A DNA stretch of 64,000 nucleotides from Methylobacter sp. BlB1 (GTDB lineage Bacteria; Pseudomonadota; Gammaproteobacteria; Methylococcales; Methylomonadaceae): assembly GCF_015476545.1 (NCBI RefSeq), contig NZ_JADMKV010000007.1, forward strand, positions 37,293 through 101,292, read 5' to 3'. The position numbers and the translations under genes are program-made. Numbering within the stretch: position 1 is the stretch's first letter; the number at the start of each line of letters is the position of its first letter. The notes under the pieces were generated by a model that had not been told where the DNA came from, ran no database searches, and was given only the letters and a program-made list of their open reading frames with translations. Shown here piece by piece: positions 44,859-53,683 of the stretch.

Positions 44859-46265
44859 ATGGCATTACTCTATGAAGTCATCGCGGATCATTTACTGACG
44901 GCCATCGACCAGGGTGTTTACCGCCAGGGCGACCGCCTGCCCAGCGTCCGCAAGCTGCGCGAGCAGCATAACATCAGCGTGGCCACGGCGGTTGCGGCGC
45001 TGCACCAGTTGGAAGACCAGGGTTGTATTGAAGCGCGGGAGCGTTCCGGCTATTACGTGCGCTTCCGGCCCGGCGCCAGATTTCAGGAGCCGGCCGTGTC
45101 CAGACCGTCCAGCCGGCCGACGCCCGTGACCGGCCAGGACATGGTGCTGCGGCTGGCCCAGGCGACTAATGATCCGTCTATGGTGCAGCTGGGCGCGGCG
45201 GTGCCGGCGCCTTCGTTTCTGCCTACGCAGCGCGTGGAACGGACCCTGGCCGGCTGTTCGCTCCGCTACCGCAACCGCGTCGCCGGCTACGAATTCCCGC
45301 CCGGCAGCCCGGAGCTGAGGCGGCAGATCGCCCGGCGCATGTCCGAGGCCGGCTGTCAGGTCAGCCCCGACGACATCGTCATCACCAACGGCTGCCAAGA
45401 AGCGATCACGCTGGCCTTGCGCGCGGTCACCCAACCCGGCGACATTGTCGCGATCGAATCGCCGACCTTTTATGGCATGCTGCAGGTCATCGAATCGCTG
45501 GCCCTGAAAGCCATCGAGATTCCGACGCACCCGCGCGACGGCATGGCGCTGGACGCTCTGCAATTGGCCTGCGAACAGTGGCCGATCAAGGCCTGCATCG
45601 TGGTGCCCAATTACAGCAATCCGCTGGGCTATTGCATGAGCGATGAGCGCAAACGCGAACTGGTCAATCTCATGAATCGTTACCGCATCGCGCTGATCGA
45701 AGACGATGTCTACGGCGACCTGGGCTTCGGCCTGCAGCGGCCCTCGGTCGCTAAAGCCTGGGATACCGAAGGCCGGGTCCTGCATTGCTCGTCGTTCTCC
45801 AAATCGCTGTCGTCCGGATTGCGCGTCGGCTGGATCGTGCCGGGCCAATACTTTGAAAAAGTGGAATATCTGAAATACGTGACCAACCTGGCCGCTCCGA
45901 CCCTGGCCCAGCTGACCGTGGCGCAAATGCTGGAAGGCGGCAGCCACGACCGCTACCTGCGCCAGGCCAGAAATCAATACGCCCGCGCCATCGGACGCAT
46001 GACGGAAGCCATCAGCCTGCATTTTCCCAGGGAAACCCGCGTGACCCAGCCGGCGGGCGGCTTCGTGCTGTGGGTGGAACTGCCCGGCGACATCAATGCC
46101 GTCGAACTGGCGCAGCAGGCGCTGAGGGCAGGTATCAGCATCGCGCCTGGCCCGATTTTTTCAGCGACGCAGAAGTACCGGAATTTCATCCGCCTGAACT
46201 GCGCCTGCGAATGGGATGAACGGGTCGATCGGGCTTTGGCGACTTTGGGCCGGCTTATCGGTTAG
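44859..46265 (+). CDS. MocR/PdxR-type regulator (GntR HTH + aminotransferase)
   Basis: A 468-residue fusion of an N-terminal GntR winged helix (residues 1-75, GDRLPSVRKLREQHNISVATAV) with a fold-type I aminotransferase-like domain. The PLP-binding lysine is in HCSSFSKSLSSGLRVGW, with the NYSNPLG and EDDVYGDLGF motifs upstream. MocR proteins sense PLP-bound amino acids or amines and usually control divergent genes, here the small ORF-EamA-aminotransferase set. Confidence 0.9.
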   Translation: MALLYEVIADHLLTAIDQGVYRQGDRLPSVRKLREQHNISVATAVAALHQLEDQGCIEARERSGYYVRFRPGARFQEPAVSRPSSRPTPVTGQDMVLRLAQATNDPSMVQLGAAVPAPSFLPTQRVERTLAGCSLRYRNRVAGYEFPPGSPELRRQIARRMSEAGCQVSPDDIVITNGCQEAITLALRAVTQPGDIVAIESPTFYGMLQVIESLALKAIEIPTHPRDGMALDALQLACEQWPIKACIVVPNYSNPLGYCMSDERKRELVNLMNRYRIALIEDDVYGDLGFGLQRPSVAKAWDTEGRVLHCSSFSKSLSSGLRVGWIVPGQYFEKVEYLKYVTNLAAPTLAQLTVAQMLEGGSHDRYLRQARNQYARAIGRMTEAISLHFPRETRVTQPAGGFVLWVELPGDINAVELAQQALRAGISIAPGPIFSATQKYRNFIRLNCACEWDERVDRALATLGRLIG

Positions 46266-46289
46266 CAGCTTATCATTCCCACGCCACCA

Positions 46290-46808
46290 CTAGCTCAGAA
46301 CAAGGGCCGGCACTTCACTTATGAAAGAGCGCTGGAGCATGTGCTTGATCGTCTGATGCAGAGTTGCGCCCGCCAATGAGCTTGCGTCATCGCTTTTAAA
46401 GAATTGATACAGCGAGGCGAGTTCTGATGGTCTATAACTTGACAGTTGATCAAGCCCATCCAACTCGGTTATATCCATTAACATGCGGTAATTGGCTTCG
46501 GTCGCCGGCAGGTCGATCATGGCCAAAAGATTCCGGAGAGATTGCCGGCGACACTGCAGCCATTGCTGATCAGACCAGTCTTGACGCTGTGCATAATAAA
46601 CCAGCAGCAGAAACAACAGCGGGTGCTGTTGCCAAAGGGATTGCTGATAATAACGGGTCAGCCAGTGCTCGCTAAAGGCAAACACGCTGCCTTCACCATG
46701 ATTTTCCGGATGGCTTATGGCCGGCCCTTCCAACGCTTCTGATGAATGGGCGGGGTATCGAAGGATGCCGGGATTTGTTTGGGCGGCGGCGATTAAGGCC
46801 TTGCTCAT
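46290..46808 (-). CDS. Unknown soluble protein
   Basis: A 172-residue protein starting MSKALIAAAQ at 46808, behind an AAGGAG ribosome site; the longer open frame begins upstream without such a site. It is helical with many Gln, Trp and Leu residues (TRYYQQSLWQQHPLLFLLLVYYAQRQDW), no signal peptide and no motif I recognise. It is convergent with the MocR gene. Confidence 0.6.
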   Translation of the reverse strand: MSKALIAAAQTNPGILRYPAHSSEALEGPAISHPENHGEGSVFAFSEHWLTRYYQQSLWQQHPLLFLLLVYYAQRQDWSDQQWLQCRRQSLRNLLAMIDLPATEANYRMLMDITELDGLDQLSSYRPSELASLYQFFKSDDASSLAGATLHQTIKHMLQRSFISEVPALVLS

Positions 46809-47080
46809 AAAAAGCTCCTTTTTGACGCTTTGCGCTTGAATCATATAAACAATCAAAAAACGGAAGGACCTAAAAACAAAAGATAAACGTGGGGTATTAC
46901 GGGCGAGTTACAACACGGTAAAAATTTGAATAAAGACCGAATACACAGGTTTTCGCGTCTGAACCGGCTACAGATCATGACCAGGGAGGTGTCGGATTGC
47001 GACGAACCGCCCCCGGCTTGTCTCTCTTAATGCAGCCGTTAGCTTTCCGGGAGTCCAGACGCTATTTCTGCCTCTGGCAA

Positions 47081-47344
47081 TCAGGCAGACACCACTCGCT
47101 TGTCTCGGTTATCTGCCTGTTTCAGCGGAAGGTCACATGGCTGACTTCCATGATTTTCATAGGCATAAATACCGGTGCCGCCCTTCTCTGGCAGGTCATA
47201 GGTGTGGATGTTACAACCCTGGCCGGCCTTGATTTCGCCGGTCGTAAATGTATAGTCAGGCTCCGCTGCCATAACTATGCCGCTGATGCCCAGTGACAGC
47301 GCTGACACCATGGATAATGCGATTGCAAAATGTATCATTTTCAT
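47081..47344 (-). CDS. Small secreted protein, likely sigma54-controlled
   Basis: An 87-residue precursor with a clear signal peptide (MKMIHFAIALSMV...GIVMAAEP) and a mature part of about 60 residues with two cysteines (QGCNIH and QPCDLP) that could form a disulfide. I do not recognise the family. It is preceded, 97 nt upstream, by a perfect -24/-12 promoter on its own strand and, farther up, by an array of palindromic boxes next to the LOV-sigma54 activator gene. It is therefore the probable target of that activator. Confidence 0.62.
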   Translation of the reverse strand: MKMIHFAIALSMVSALSLGISGIVMAAEPDYTFTTGEIKAGQGCNIHTYDLPEKGGTGIYAYENHGSQPCDLPLKQADNRDKRVVSA

Positions 47345-47440
47345 TTTCGGCTACTCAAAATTTACAAAATTAATAATCAATGATCCATCGAGCATGGCTG
47401 TTATGGCGCAATGGTCTCCGGATCTCTGGTCGTTAATCAA

Positions 47441-47455
47441 GCAACTCTCGTGCCA
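47441..47455 (-). promoter_or_regulatory. Sigma54 (-24/-12) promoter
   Basis: On the minus strand the sequence reads TGGCACG-AGAG-TTGC, matching the sigma54 consensus TGGCACG-N4-TTGC at every defined position and with the required 10 nt between GG and GC. Transcription would start near 47430 and leave an untranslated leader of about 86 nt before the small secreted protein gene. Confidence 0.85.
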
Positions 47456-47537
47456 ACTAAGTAAAAATAAAAAACAATATAAATATCAAAATGATATATT
47501 CAGAGGAAAAGAATTGAAAATAACTTTGCCTGGCGGG

Positions 47538-47588
47538 TGAGACAGTCTGGCTGTCTCACAGCTGTCTTATGAGACAGTCGCGAGACAG
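47538..47588. promoter_or_regulatory. Array of TGAGACAG boxes, likely activator sites
   Basis: Five related octamers in 51 bp: TGAGACAG at 47538, CTGTCTCA at 47551, CTGTCTTA at 47562, TGAGACAG at 47570 and CGAGACAG at 47581. The first two form a perfect palindrome with a 5-nt spacer, and the next two abut as an almost perfect one. The array starts 83 nt upstream of the -24 element, the usual place for sigma54-activator binding sites. Confidence 0.72.
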
Positions 47589-47679
47589 TGTCCAGGCAAG
47601 GTCGGAGGATTACGGAATCTGCGAGTCGGGCCCGGGGCGAACACTGGATTGAAAAGCGCCTGCTGCGGCCATAGGCTGG

Positions 47680-50202
47680 CTATCGATCCAGCGAAATGTC
47701 CAATTCAGACAGACGCCGGTAGAACGTAGCGCGGCTGATGCCTAGCATTCTAGCGGCTTGCAGGCGGTTGCCCCGGGTTTTTTTCAGAGCGGCCAGAATG
47801 CGGCCCCGCTCGTCTTCCGCGGCGGCTATGGGTTCGGGCTCGACAACGGCGGCCGCTGCGCTCCGGCTGAATTCGGGCGGCAGGTCCTGGGGATTGATGC
47901 GCTCGCCTTTGCTGTGGATAACCGCATAGTCCACGCAGGCTTTCAGTTCGCGCACATTGCCCGGCCAGTCGTAATCCATCAGGCATTGCATGGCTTCGGC
48001 GCCGAACCGGGGCTGGGCCCGGCTGGAAAAATGGAAGCTCTGGCGGAGGAAGGCTTCGACCAGCAGCGGGATGTCCGCTTTTCGCTCGCGCAGGGCCGGC
48101 ACATAAAGCCGCGCCACGCGCAGCCGGTAGAGCAGGTCCTCGCGGAAGCGGCCTTCTCGGGCTTCTTCGGCCAGATCCTTGTGCGTCGCGGCCAGTATCC
48201 GCACATCGACCTTGCGTATCCGGGTTTCCCCGAGGCGAGTGATCTCTTTTTCCTGCAGCACGCGCAGCAGGCTGGCCTGCATGCTCAAGGGCAGGTCGCC
48301 GATCTCGTCCAGAAACAGGGTACCGCCGTGAGCGGCTTCAAAAAAGCCTTCCTGGTCTGAGACCGCGCCGGTAAATGCGCCCTTGCGATGGCCGAAAAGC
48401 TGGCTGGCCAGCAGCGACTCGCTGAGTCCTGCCGAGTTGACAGCGATGAAAGGCTCATCCTTGCGAGGACTGGCGGCATGGATGCTGTGGGCGACCAGTT
48501 CCTTGCCGACGCCGGTTTCGCCCTCGATCAATACGGTCCAGTCGCCGCGCGCCACATCTTCGATGAGCCGGTACAGTTCCTGCATGGCCTCACAATTGCC
48601 GAGCATCCGGCCGTAGCGGCTTTCATCGATGGTTTGCCGCAGTTGATGGATTTCGGTGACGTCGTAGAGCAGCAGAATGTGGCGGTCGGTGGCTTGCGGA
48701 TCGTCGCGCACGTCGCATTCCACCCAGCAGGCTTTCCGGTCCGGACACTGCCAATGCAGGGTGATGCGGTAGCGTTCGGCGGGCGGAAGATCCAGTAGCC
48801 GCTGCAATTGTATTTTCGATTGCATTTCGAAAGGCAGCACCTGATCCCAGGGACGGCCCACGGCAGTGTCGCGGTCGATGCCGGCAAACTGCCCGCAGGA
48901 CTCGCTGACGAATTCCACGCGGTGATCGGCGTCCAGCATCAGGGTGCCTACGCGGAATTGATTGAGCAAGACCAGCAGGTTTTCCTGGCTTCTCTTGAGC
49001 TCGGCCAAGGTATGCGCGGCCAGCGCCTCGGCTGACTTGCGCTCGGAAATGTCGCGCACGATGCCCTTGAACGTGACTCCCTGGGGGAGCTTCACCTCGG
49101 TCACGGTGAGATCGATAGGGAATAGGGTTCCGTCTTTCCGCTGCGCCGAGACTTCCCGGGCGGCCCCGATCATTTTGGCCCGGCCGGTTTTCAGGTAGTT
49201 TTCAATGTAGTGGGGATGCTGGTTGCGATGCGGCTCCGGCATCAGCAATCTGACGTTATGGCCCAGCAGTTCTTCCGGGCGGTAGCCGAAGATGCGCTCC
49301 GTGGCGGGGTTGACGGATTGGATGATGCCGGATGCGTCGATGGTGATGATGGCATCGACGGAGCTGTTCAGCAAGGCGCGATGGCGGGCTTCCTCTTCCT
49401 TCAGCTGGTTTTCCTTTTCCTTGATCTCGGAGATGTCGGCGAAAATCGCAACCGCGTCGGTGACATTTCCCTGCTGGTTATGTATCGGCGAGGCGCTGAC
49501 GTGGAGCGGGACAACCCGGCCGTCGCGCCGGACCTCTATGTCGCTCACGGCCACTGTTTCTCCTGCCAGCGCCCGCGTGATCGGCAGGTCTTCAAGCGGA
49601 TAAGGCTTATCGGTGCCGGCCATGGTCGCCTGGAAATAGTCCACCGAATTCTCAATTATGGTGCCCGGCTCGAGTGTTTTTCCCGTAATGGCGCTGGCCG
49701 CTCTGTTGGCAAAGAAGATCCGGCTTTGCACATCCAGAACCACTATGCCGGAAGGGATGGCTTCGAGGAATTTGTGGAATTGCCGGGCTTGCCTTTGCAC
49801 TTCGGCCTGGGCTTCCCTTTGCGCCGTGACATCGGTTTGAATGCCTATAAAATGGGTGAGCTGGCCCTGATCATCGAAAACCGGCGCCAGACGCAGTTCA
49901 TTCCAGAATAACGTCCCGTCCTTGCGGTAATTCCTGAGGACGACCGTCGTTTCCCGGCCCTCGTCCAGCGCTCTGCGCAGGACATCCAGCTCGGGCTGGT
50001 CATGATCCTCGCCCCGCAGGAATCGGCAGTTGCGTTCCAGAATTTCGGCTCTCGAGTAGCCCGTCATGGCTTCGAATGCCCGGTTCACATAGATGAGCGG
50101 CGTATCATCCTGTCTCGCGTCGGCCACGGTGATGCCGCAACTGGCCGAGTCCAGTGCTTTGATGATCCAGTCCGGTACGTTTTGGGGATTAGTCAAGGGC
50201 AC
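47680..50202 (-). CDS. LOV-PAS sigma54-dependent transcriptional activator
   Basis: An 840-residue enhancer-binding protein. Residues 1-130 form a canonical LOV domain: flavin-adduct Cys59 in RNCRFL, plus Asn91 (NYRKDG), Asn101 (FWN) and Gln122 (GIQTD). Three further PAS domains follow at about 140-262, 270-390 and 395-520. The AAA+ domain (about 530-770) has Walker A GETGVGKE at 561-568, GAFTGA at 608-613 for sigma54 contact and Walker B FLDEIGD. A Fis-type HTH closes the protein ([17 protein letters not shown]). It probably senses blue light and activates the promoter downstream. Confidence 0.92.
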   Translation of the reverse strand: MPLTNPQNVPDWIIKALDSASCGITVADARQDDTPLIYVNRAFEAMTGYSRAEILERNCRFLRGEDHDQPELDVLRRALDEGRETTVVLRNYRKDGTLFWNELRLAPVFDDQGQLTHFIGIQTDVTAQREAQAEVQRQARQFHKFLEAIPSGIVVLDVQSRIFFANRAASAITGKTLEPGTIIENSVDYFQATMAGTDKPYPLEDLPITRALAGETVAVSDIEVRRDGRVVPLHVSASPIHNQQGNVTDAVAIFADISEIKEKENQLKEEEARHRALLNSSVDAIITIDASGIIQSVNPATERIFGYRPEELLGHNVRLLMPEPHRNQHPHYIENYLKTGRAKMIGAAREVSAQRKDGTLFPIDLTVTEVKLPQGVTFKGIVRDISERKSAEALAAHTLAELKRSQENLLVLLNQFRVGTLMLDADHRVEFVSESCGQFAGIDRDTAVGRPWDQVLPFEMQSKIQLQRLLDLPPAERYRITLHWQCPDRKACWVECDVRDDPQATDRHILLLYDVTEIHQLRQTIDESRYGRMLGNCEAMQELYRLIEDVARGDWTVLIEGETGVGKELVAHSIHAASPRKDEPFIAVNSAGLSESLLASQLFGHRKGAFTGAVSDQEGFFEAAHGGTLFLDEIGDLPLSMQASLLRVLQEKEITRLGETRIRKVDVRILAATHKDLAEEAREGRFREDLLYRLRVARLYVPALRERKADIPLLVEAFLRQSFHFSSRAQPRFGAEAMQCLMDYDWPGNVRELKACVDYAVIHSKGERINPQDLPPEFSRSAAAAVVEPEPIAAAEDERGRILAALKKTRGNRLQAARMLGISRATFYRRLSELDISLDR

Positions 50203-50302
50203 GATGGTCGCCTTTTTTATTAGTTCAGGTTGGCAGAAAGATACTATACGTCTGGCCTTTGTTTGGCATTTCTAGTTCCCGAAAATCTCTGGGAAATAAG
50301 CC

Positions 50303-50436
50303 CGGGCTCTGCAAGCCTGTGGGGGGCGGCTTCGCCTAGAGCGCCCCCACAGGTTTTGAAGCACTCTTATTCTCTAGTTTTAATCGGCCTCATCGCCCTC
50401 TTTTTCCGGCTGACGGAAAGGCAAAATGCGTAAGCC
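50303..50436. repeat. Palindromic MITE-like element, copy A
   Basis: A GC-rich hairpin (CCTGTGG...CCACAGG around CGGCTTCGCCTAGAGCGCC) followed by a tail ending TGCGTAAGCC. The same order of motifs occurs in copy B at 56435-56549, including CTTC-CCTA-AGCGCC, CCCCACAGGTTTT and the terminal TGCGTAAG. The left end of this copy is degraded. It fills most of the 344-nt gap between the activator gene and the acyltransferase gene. Confidence 0.6.
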
Positions 50437-50546
50437 TGAGTGGAAGGTATGGCCGCTTTGCGGATCTAACCCACCCTAAGACTCGACATGAGATAAAATA
50501 GAGGGCTTATGAGCGCATGCTTACCCCTATAATTGAAGCTTCATTC

Positions 50547-52103
50547 ATGCTATTTAACTCATACATTTTTATTTTCCTATTCCTTCCGGTGACCGTTCTG
50601 GGTTTTTATTACATCGGCAAACGCAGCCACCCTCTGGCCCTGTTATGGCTTGCTGCTGCGTCGCTGTTTTTTTACAGCTGGTGGGATGTGCGTTTTATCG
50701 GGCTGTTATCGGGTTCGATTGTTTTCAATTACAGCGCGGGCTATTTGATCAGGGATAGGCATTCTCTCTATCCCGGCCAGGCAAAATTGGTATTAACCGG
50801 CGGCATCATGGCCAATTTGATGTTGCTGGGCTATTTCAAGTATGCCAATTTCTTCATAGAAAACATAAACAGCCTGATCAATACTTCATTCTCGACTAGC
50901 GATATTTTATTGCCGCTGGGTATTTCGTTCTTTACATTCACGCAGATCGCTTTTTTGGCGGATGCTTACCAGGGCAAGGCGAAAGAATATAATTTCATTC
51001 GCTATATATTGTTCGTGACTTATTTCCCGCATTTGATCGCCGGTCCCGTGCTGCACCACAAGGAAATGATGCCGCAGTTCGCCAGGCACGACATCTGCCG
51101 GATCAACTGGGAAAATATCGCCACGGGCCTGACTATTTTTGTGCTCGGGCTCGCGAAAAAGATATTCATAGCCGACTCGCTGGCCGATTTCGCCACACCC
51201 GTTTTTACAGCCGTCCAACAAGGAGGGCAGCCGTTGTTCTTTGAAGCGTGGATAGGCGCCTTATCGTACTCGCTGCAATTGTATTTCGACTTTTCAGCGT
51301 ATTCGGACATGGCGATCGGTTTGTCGCTGCTGTTCAACGTGCGCCTGCCGATCAATTTCAATTCTCCCTATAAGGCTGCCAGTATCATCGAATTCTGGCG
51401 CCGCTGGCATATCACGCTGTCGCGCTTTTTGCGCGATTACCTGTATATTCCCTTGGGCGGCAACCGCCGCGGCCCTGCGCAGCGTTATCTGAACTTGATG
51501 ATTACCATGCTGCTCGGCGGGCTGTGGCACGGGGCGGGCTGGACGTTTGTCATCTGGGGCGGATTGCACGGTTTGTACCTGCTGATCAACCATGCCTGGC
51601 GCGAGCTGAAGGCCTTAGCAGGCTGGCAGGACGGCGGCAGGAATGCGCGCCTGTTATCCGGAATCGGCACTTTTCTGGCCGTCGTCGTCGGCTGGGTATT
51701 TTTCCGGGCCGACAGCGTCGATACGGCCATGCGGATGCTCAATGGCATGATGGGGTTAAACGGCTGTTCGGTGTCCAATAAACTGGGCCGGTTCGAATTC
51801 AGCCAGGCGCTGGAAAATTTCGGCTTCCGCTTCAATGGCGTCATGACCTTGACCAGGCTGAAAACGGAGAAAATTATTCAGATATTGGTTGTCACGATGA
51901 TCATCGTCTTCAAACTGCCCAATATCGCGCAAATCATGGCCAACCATCAGGTGGCTTTAACGGCGCCGAATCCGGAAATCAGAAAACCGGGTTTCATTCA
52001 CTGGCAGCCGTCGTTATGGCATGCCTTGTCGATTTTGATCCTGGGCTTTTTTGCGTTGATTAACTTATCGAAGCAGTCGCCTTTTTTGTATTTCCAGTTT
52101 TAA
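50547..52103 (+). CDS. AlgI-like MBOAT O-acyltransferase
   Basis: Polytopic membrane-bound O-acyltransferase of about 518 residues. The start MLFNSYIFIFLFLP at 50547 is the usual AlgI/DltB N-terminus; an upstream in-frame ATG at 50517 exists. Conserved blocks: FFDFSAYSDMAIG-like segment, FWRRWHITLSRFLRDYLYIPLGGNR, and the catalytic-His region GGLWHGAGWTF. It transfers acyl (usually acetyl) groups across the inner membrane to an exported polysaccharide. It is adjacent to an SGNH partner. Confidence 0.92.
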   Translation: MLFNSYIFIFLFLPVTVLGFYYIGKRSHPLALLWLAAASLFFYSWWDVRFIGLLSGSIVFNYSAGYLIRDRHSLYPGQAKLVLTGGIMANLMLLGYFKYANFFIENINSLINTSFSTSDILLPLGISFFTFTQIAFLADAYQGKAKEYNFIRYILFVTYFPHLIAGPVLHHKEMMPQFARHDICRINWENIATGLTIFVLGLAKKIFIADSLADFATPVFTAVQQGGQPLFFEAWIGALSYSLQLYFDFSAYSDMAIGLSLLFNVRLPINFNSPYKAASIIEFWRRWHITLSRFLRDYLYIPLGGNRRGPAQRYLNLMITMLLGGLWHGAGWTFVIWGGLHGLYLLINHAWRELKALAGWQDGGRNARLLSGIGTFLAVVVGWVFFRADSVDTAMRMLNGMMGLNGCSVSNKLGRFEFSQALENFGFRFNGVMTLTRLKTEKIIQILVVTMIIVFKLPNIAQIMANHQVALTAPNPEIRKPGFIHWQPSLWHALSILILGFFALINLSKQSPFLYFQF

Positions 52104-52106
52104 GCA

Positions 52107-53111
52107 ATGAATTCTCTCGCGCATACTTTTAATTTCAGAAAATACAGCCTGACACTGATCGTACCTCTCACCATTGCCATATTGACGTTGTGGGGCGTGG
52201 AATGGTATTTCGAGCCGCTCGATGGCGATCTGACCAGAGTAGGGCATCTGCCGGAAAAGGATTTTGGCTGGAATGAGTCTCAACCGCTTATTGCTCAAGA
52301 CCAGCTAAAGAGCGATGCGTTGACTGACTCGGACGTGTTTGTAATTGGCGATTCCTTTTCCGAACAGCTGCTTTGGCAAACCCGGCTGCTGCCAAAGCAT
52401 TTAAAACACAGCTTCATCCATTGGGACCAATTCAAGCCCTGCGAGAATATCGGCGACGCCTTGCGCCAGGCCGGGTTCAAAGGCCGCTATGTCGTGCTTG
52501 AAAGCCTTGAGCGTTATTTTCAGCAACGTATGAATGCTATTTGCAAAAACAATGGCGGCATTAAAGTCAAAGTCCACAGCAAGCCTTCACCGCTCATAAC
52601 GCGCACGCACTCGCTGATGACATCGATAAAAAGCCCAACGGGCGGTGAATGGACGCTCAAAGCTCTGATCAACAAGATCAAGTTCACTTATCTGGAGAGG
52701 CCTGGCGATTTTATCGTTTTCAATAACGCACGGCTCGTCGCTATGGATGGCTGCGGCTTGTTTTCCCACCAATTATGCAACTATGGTTTGTTTTTCAATG
52801 GCGACTTCGATAAACCCGCGTTTGACTCAATAAACAATGTCCTGGCTATCAATAACAACCTGCTTAAAGCGGGTATTCAGCCTGTCTGGCTTGTTGTGCC
52901 GGATAAATCCACGGTTTATTTGAATAAACGCGTATCAACCCCTATCTGGGATGCCTTGGCCCGGTATCCGGCATTATCAGCCCCGAACTTAGCCGATCTG
53001 TTTATACAGCAGAGCAAACTGGTCAAGGATTTCTATAAGCCCAACGACACGCATTTGAGCGTCAACGGTTATCTGTATCTCGGCGATCTCGTGGCGGACC
53101 GGCTGCAGTAG
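52107..53111 (+). CDS. AlgX/AlgJ-like SGNH O-acetyltransferase partner
   Basis: A 334-residue protein with one N-terminal membrane anchor (about 13-32) and a periplasmic SGNH-hydrolase-like domain: nucleophile Ser in VIGDSFSEQL (near 80) and catalytic Asp-x-x-His-like NDTHLSVNGY at the C-terminus. Together with the MBOAT gene 3 nt upstream it forms a polysaccharide O-acetylation pair, as with AlgI-AlgJ/X. No polymerase or exporter genes lie next to it. Confidence 0.8.
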   Translation: MNSLAHTFNFRKYSLTLIVPLTIAILTLWGVEWYFEPLDGDLTRVGHLPEKDFGWNESQPLIAQDQLKSDALTDSDVFVIGDSFSEQLLWQTRLLPKHLKHSFIHWDQFKPCENIGDALRQAGFKGRYVVLESLERYFQQRMNAICKNNGGIKVKVHSKPSPLITRTHSLMTSIKSPTGGEWTLKALINKIKFTYLERPGDFIVFNNARLVAMDGCGLFSHQLCNYGLFFNGDFDKPAFDSINNVLAINNNLLKAGIQPVWLVVPDKSTVYLNKRVSTPIWDALARYPALSAPNLADLFIQQSKLVKDFYKPNDTHLSVNGYLYLGDLVADRLQ

Positions 53112-53182
53112 CAAGGCTTGAGCGGAAGAAGGCAATTTGGTACTGTGGCGCTATCATCAACGTCAACTTATGGAATTTCATT

Positions 53183-53461
53183 ATGGCAGGCACAGTTACC
53201 GCTTTACTCATCACTTACTGGTTTTACAGGAGCGCCGAAGCGACCGGCAAAAATCCCTTATCCTCGGCCGGACTGGGCTTCCTGTCCTTCCTGATTCCCT
53301 GCGTTGTCTGGACCTTCGCCGTAACGCCGGGACTGCGCGATGCGGTCGAACACAACCCGGGCACCCTCTCAGGCCTATTTGTCAATTATGCCTATATCGT
53401 CGTAGGCGCGGCTTGCGCCGCTTGGGTCAAACACATGCATTTCAAGCAGGCCGAGTCGTAA
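53183..53461 (+). CDS. Small inner-membrane protein, unknown
   Basis: A 92-residue protein with three hydrophobic segments (about 3-15, 27-48 and 64-83). No motif is recognised. It lies between the O-acetylation pair and haoA with its own spacing, so it may be independent of both. Confidence 0.6.
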   Translation: MAGTVTALLITYWFYRSAEATGKNPLSSAGLGFLSFLIPCVVWTFAVTPGLRDAVEHNPGTLSGLFVNYAYIVVGAACAAWVKHMHFKQAES

Positions 53462-53492
53462 AGTCTCGCTGTCAAACTGGATAACATATCAT

Positions 53493-53512
53493 TCCCACGT
53501 TCCGGCGTGGGA
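53493..53512. repeat. REP-like hairpin
   Basis: TCCCACG at 53493-53499 and CGTGGGA at 53506-53512 form a 7-bp stem with a TTCCGG loop. It resembles the dispersed REP sequence seen at 42724 and lies just after the small membrane protein gene. Confidence 0.5.
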
Positions 53513-53683
53513 GCCCCAAATTGGAAGCCGCTCGCCGTTTACGATTAACAGGCCAGTCAATTGGCGCTAAACAATTTGGCAGCGCTAGAGCCCCTCATAA
53601 TATTTGTTTGATTATGCCCCGTATTGCGTTAGACTTTAGTTTCGAATCGATACAATAATTAAAGCCGGTCTTAGAGGTGCATT

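Noticed and set aside
53577..53591. Possible sigma54 promoter upstream of haoA (TGGCAG...GC with 10-nt spacing)
   Set aside because: The -12 part lacks TT before GC and the match is weak; no activator sites are visible. Compare the perfect promoter at 47441-47455.
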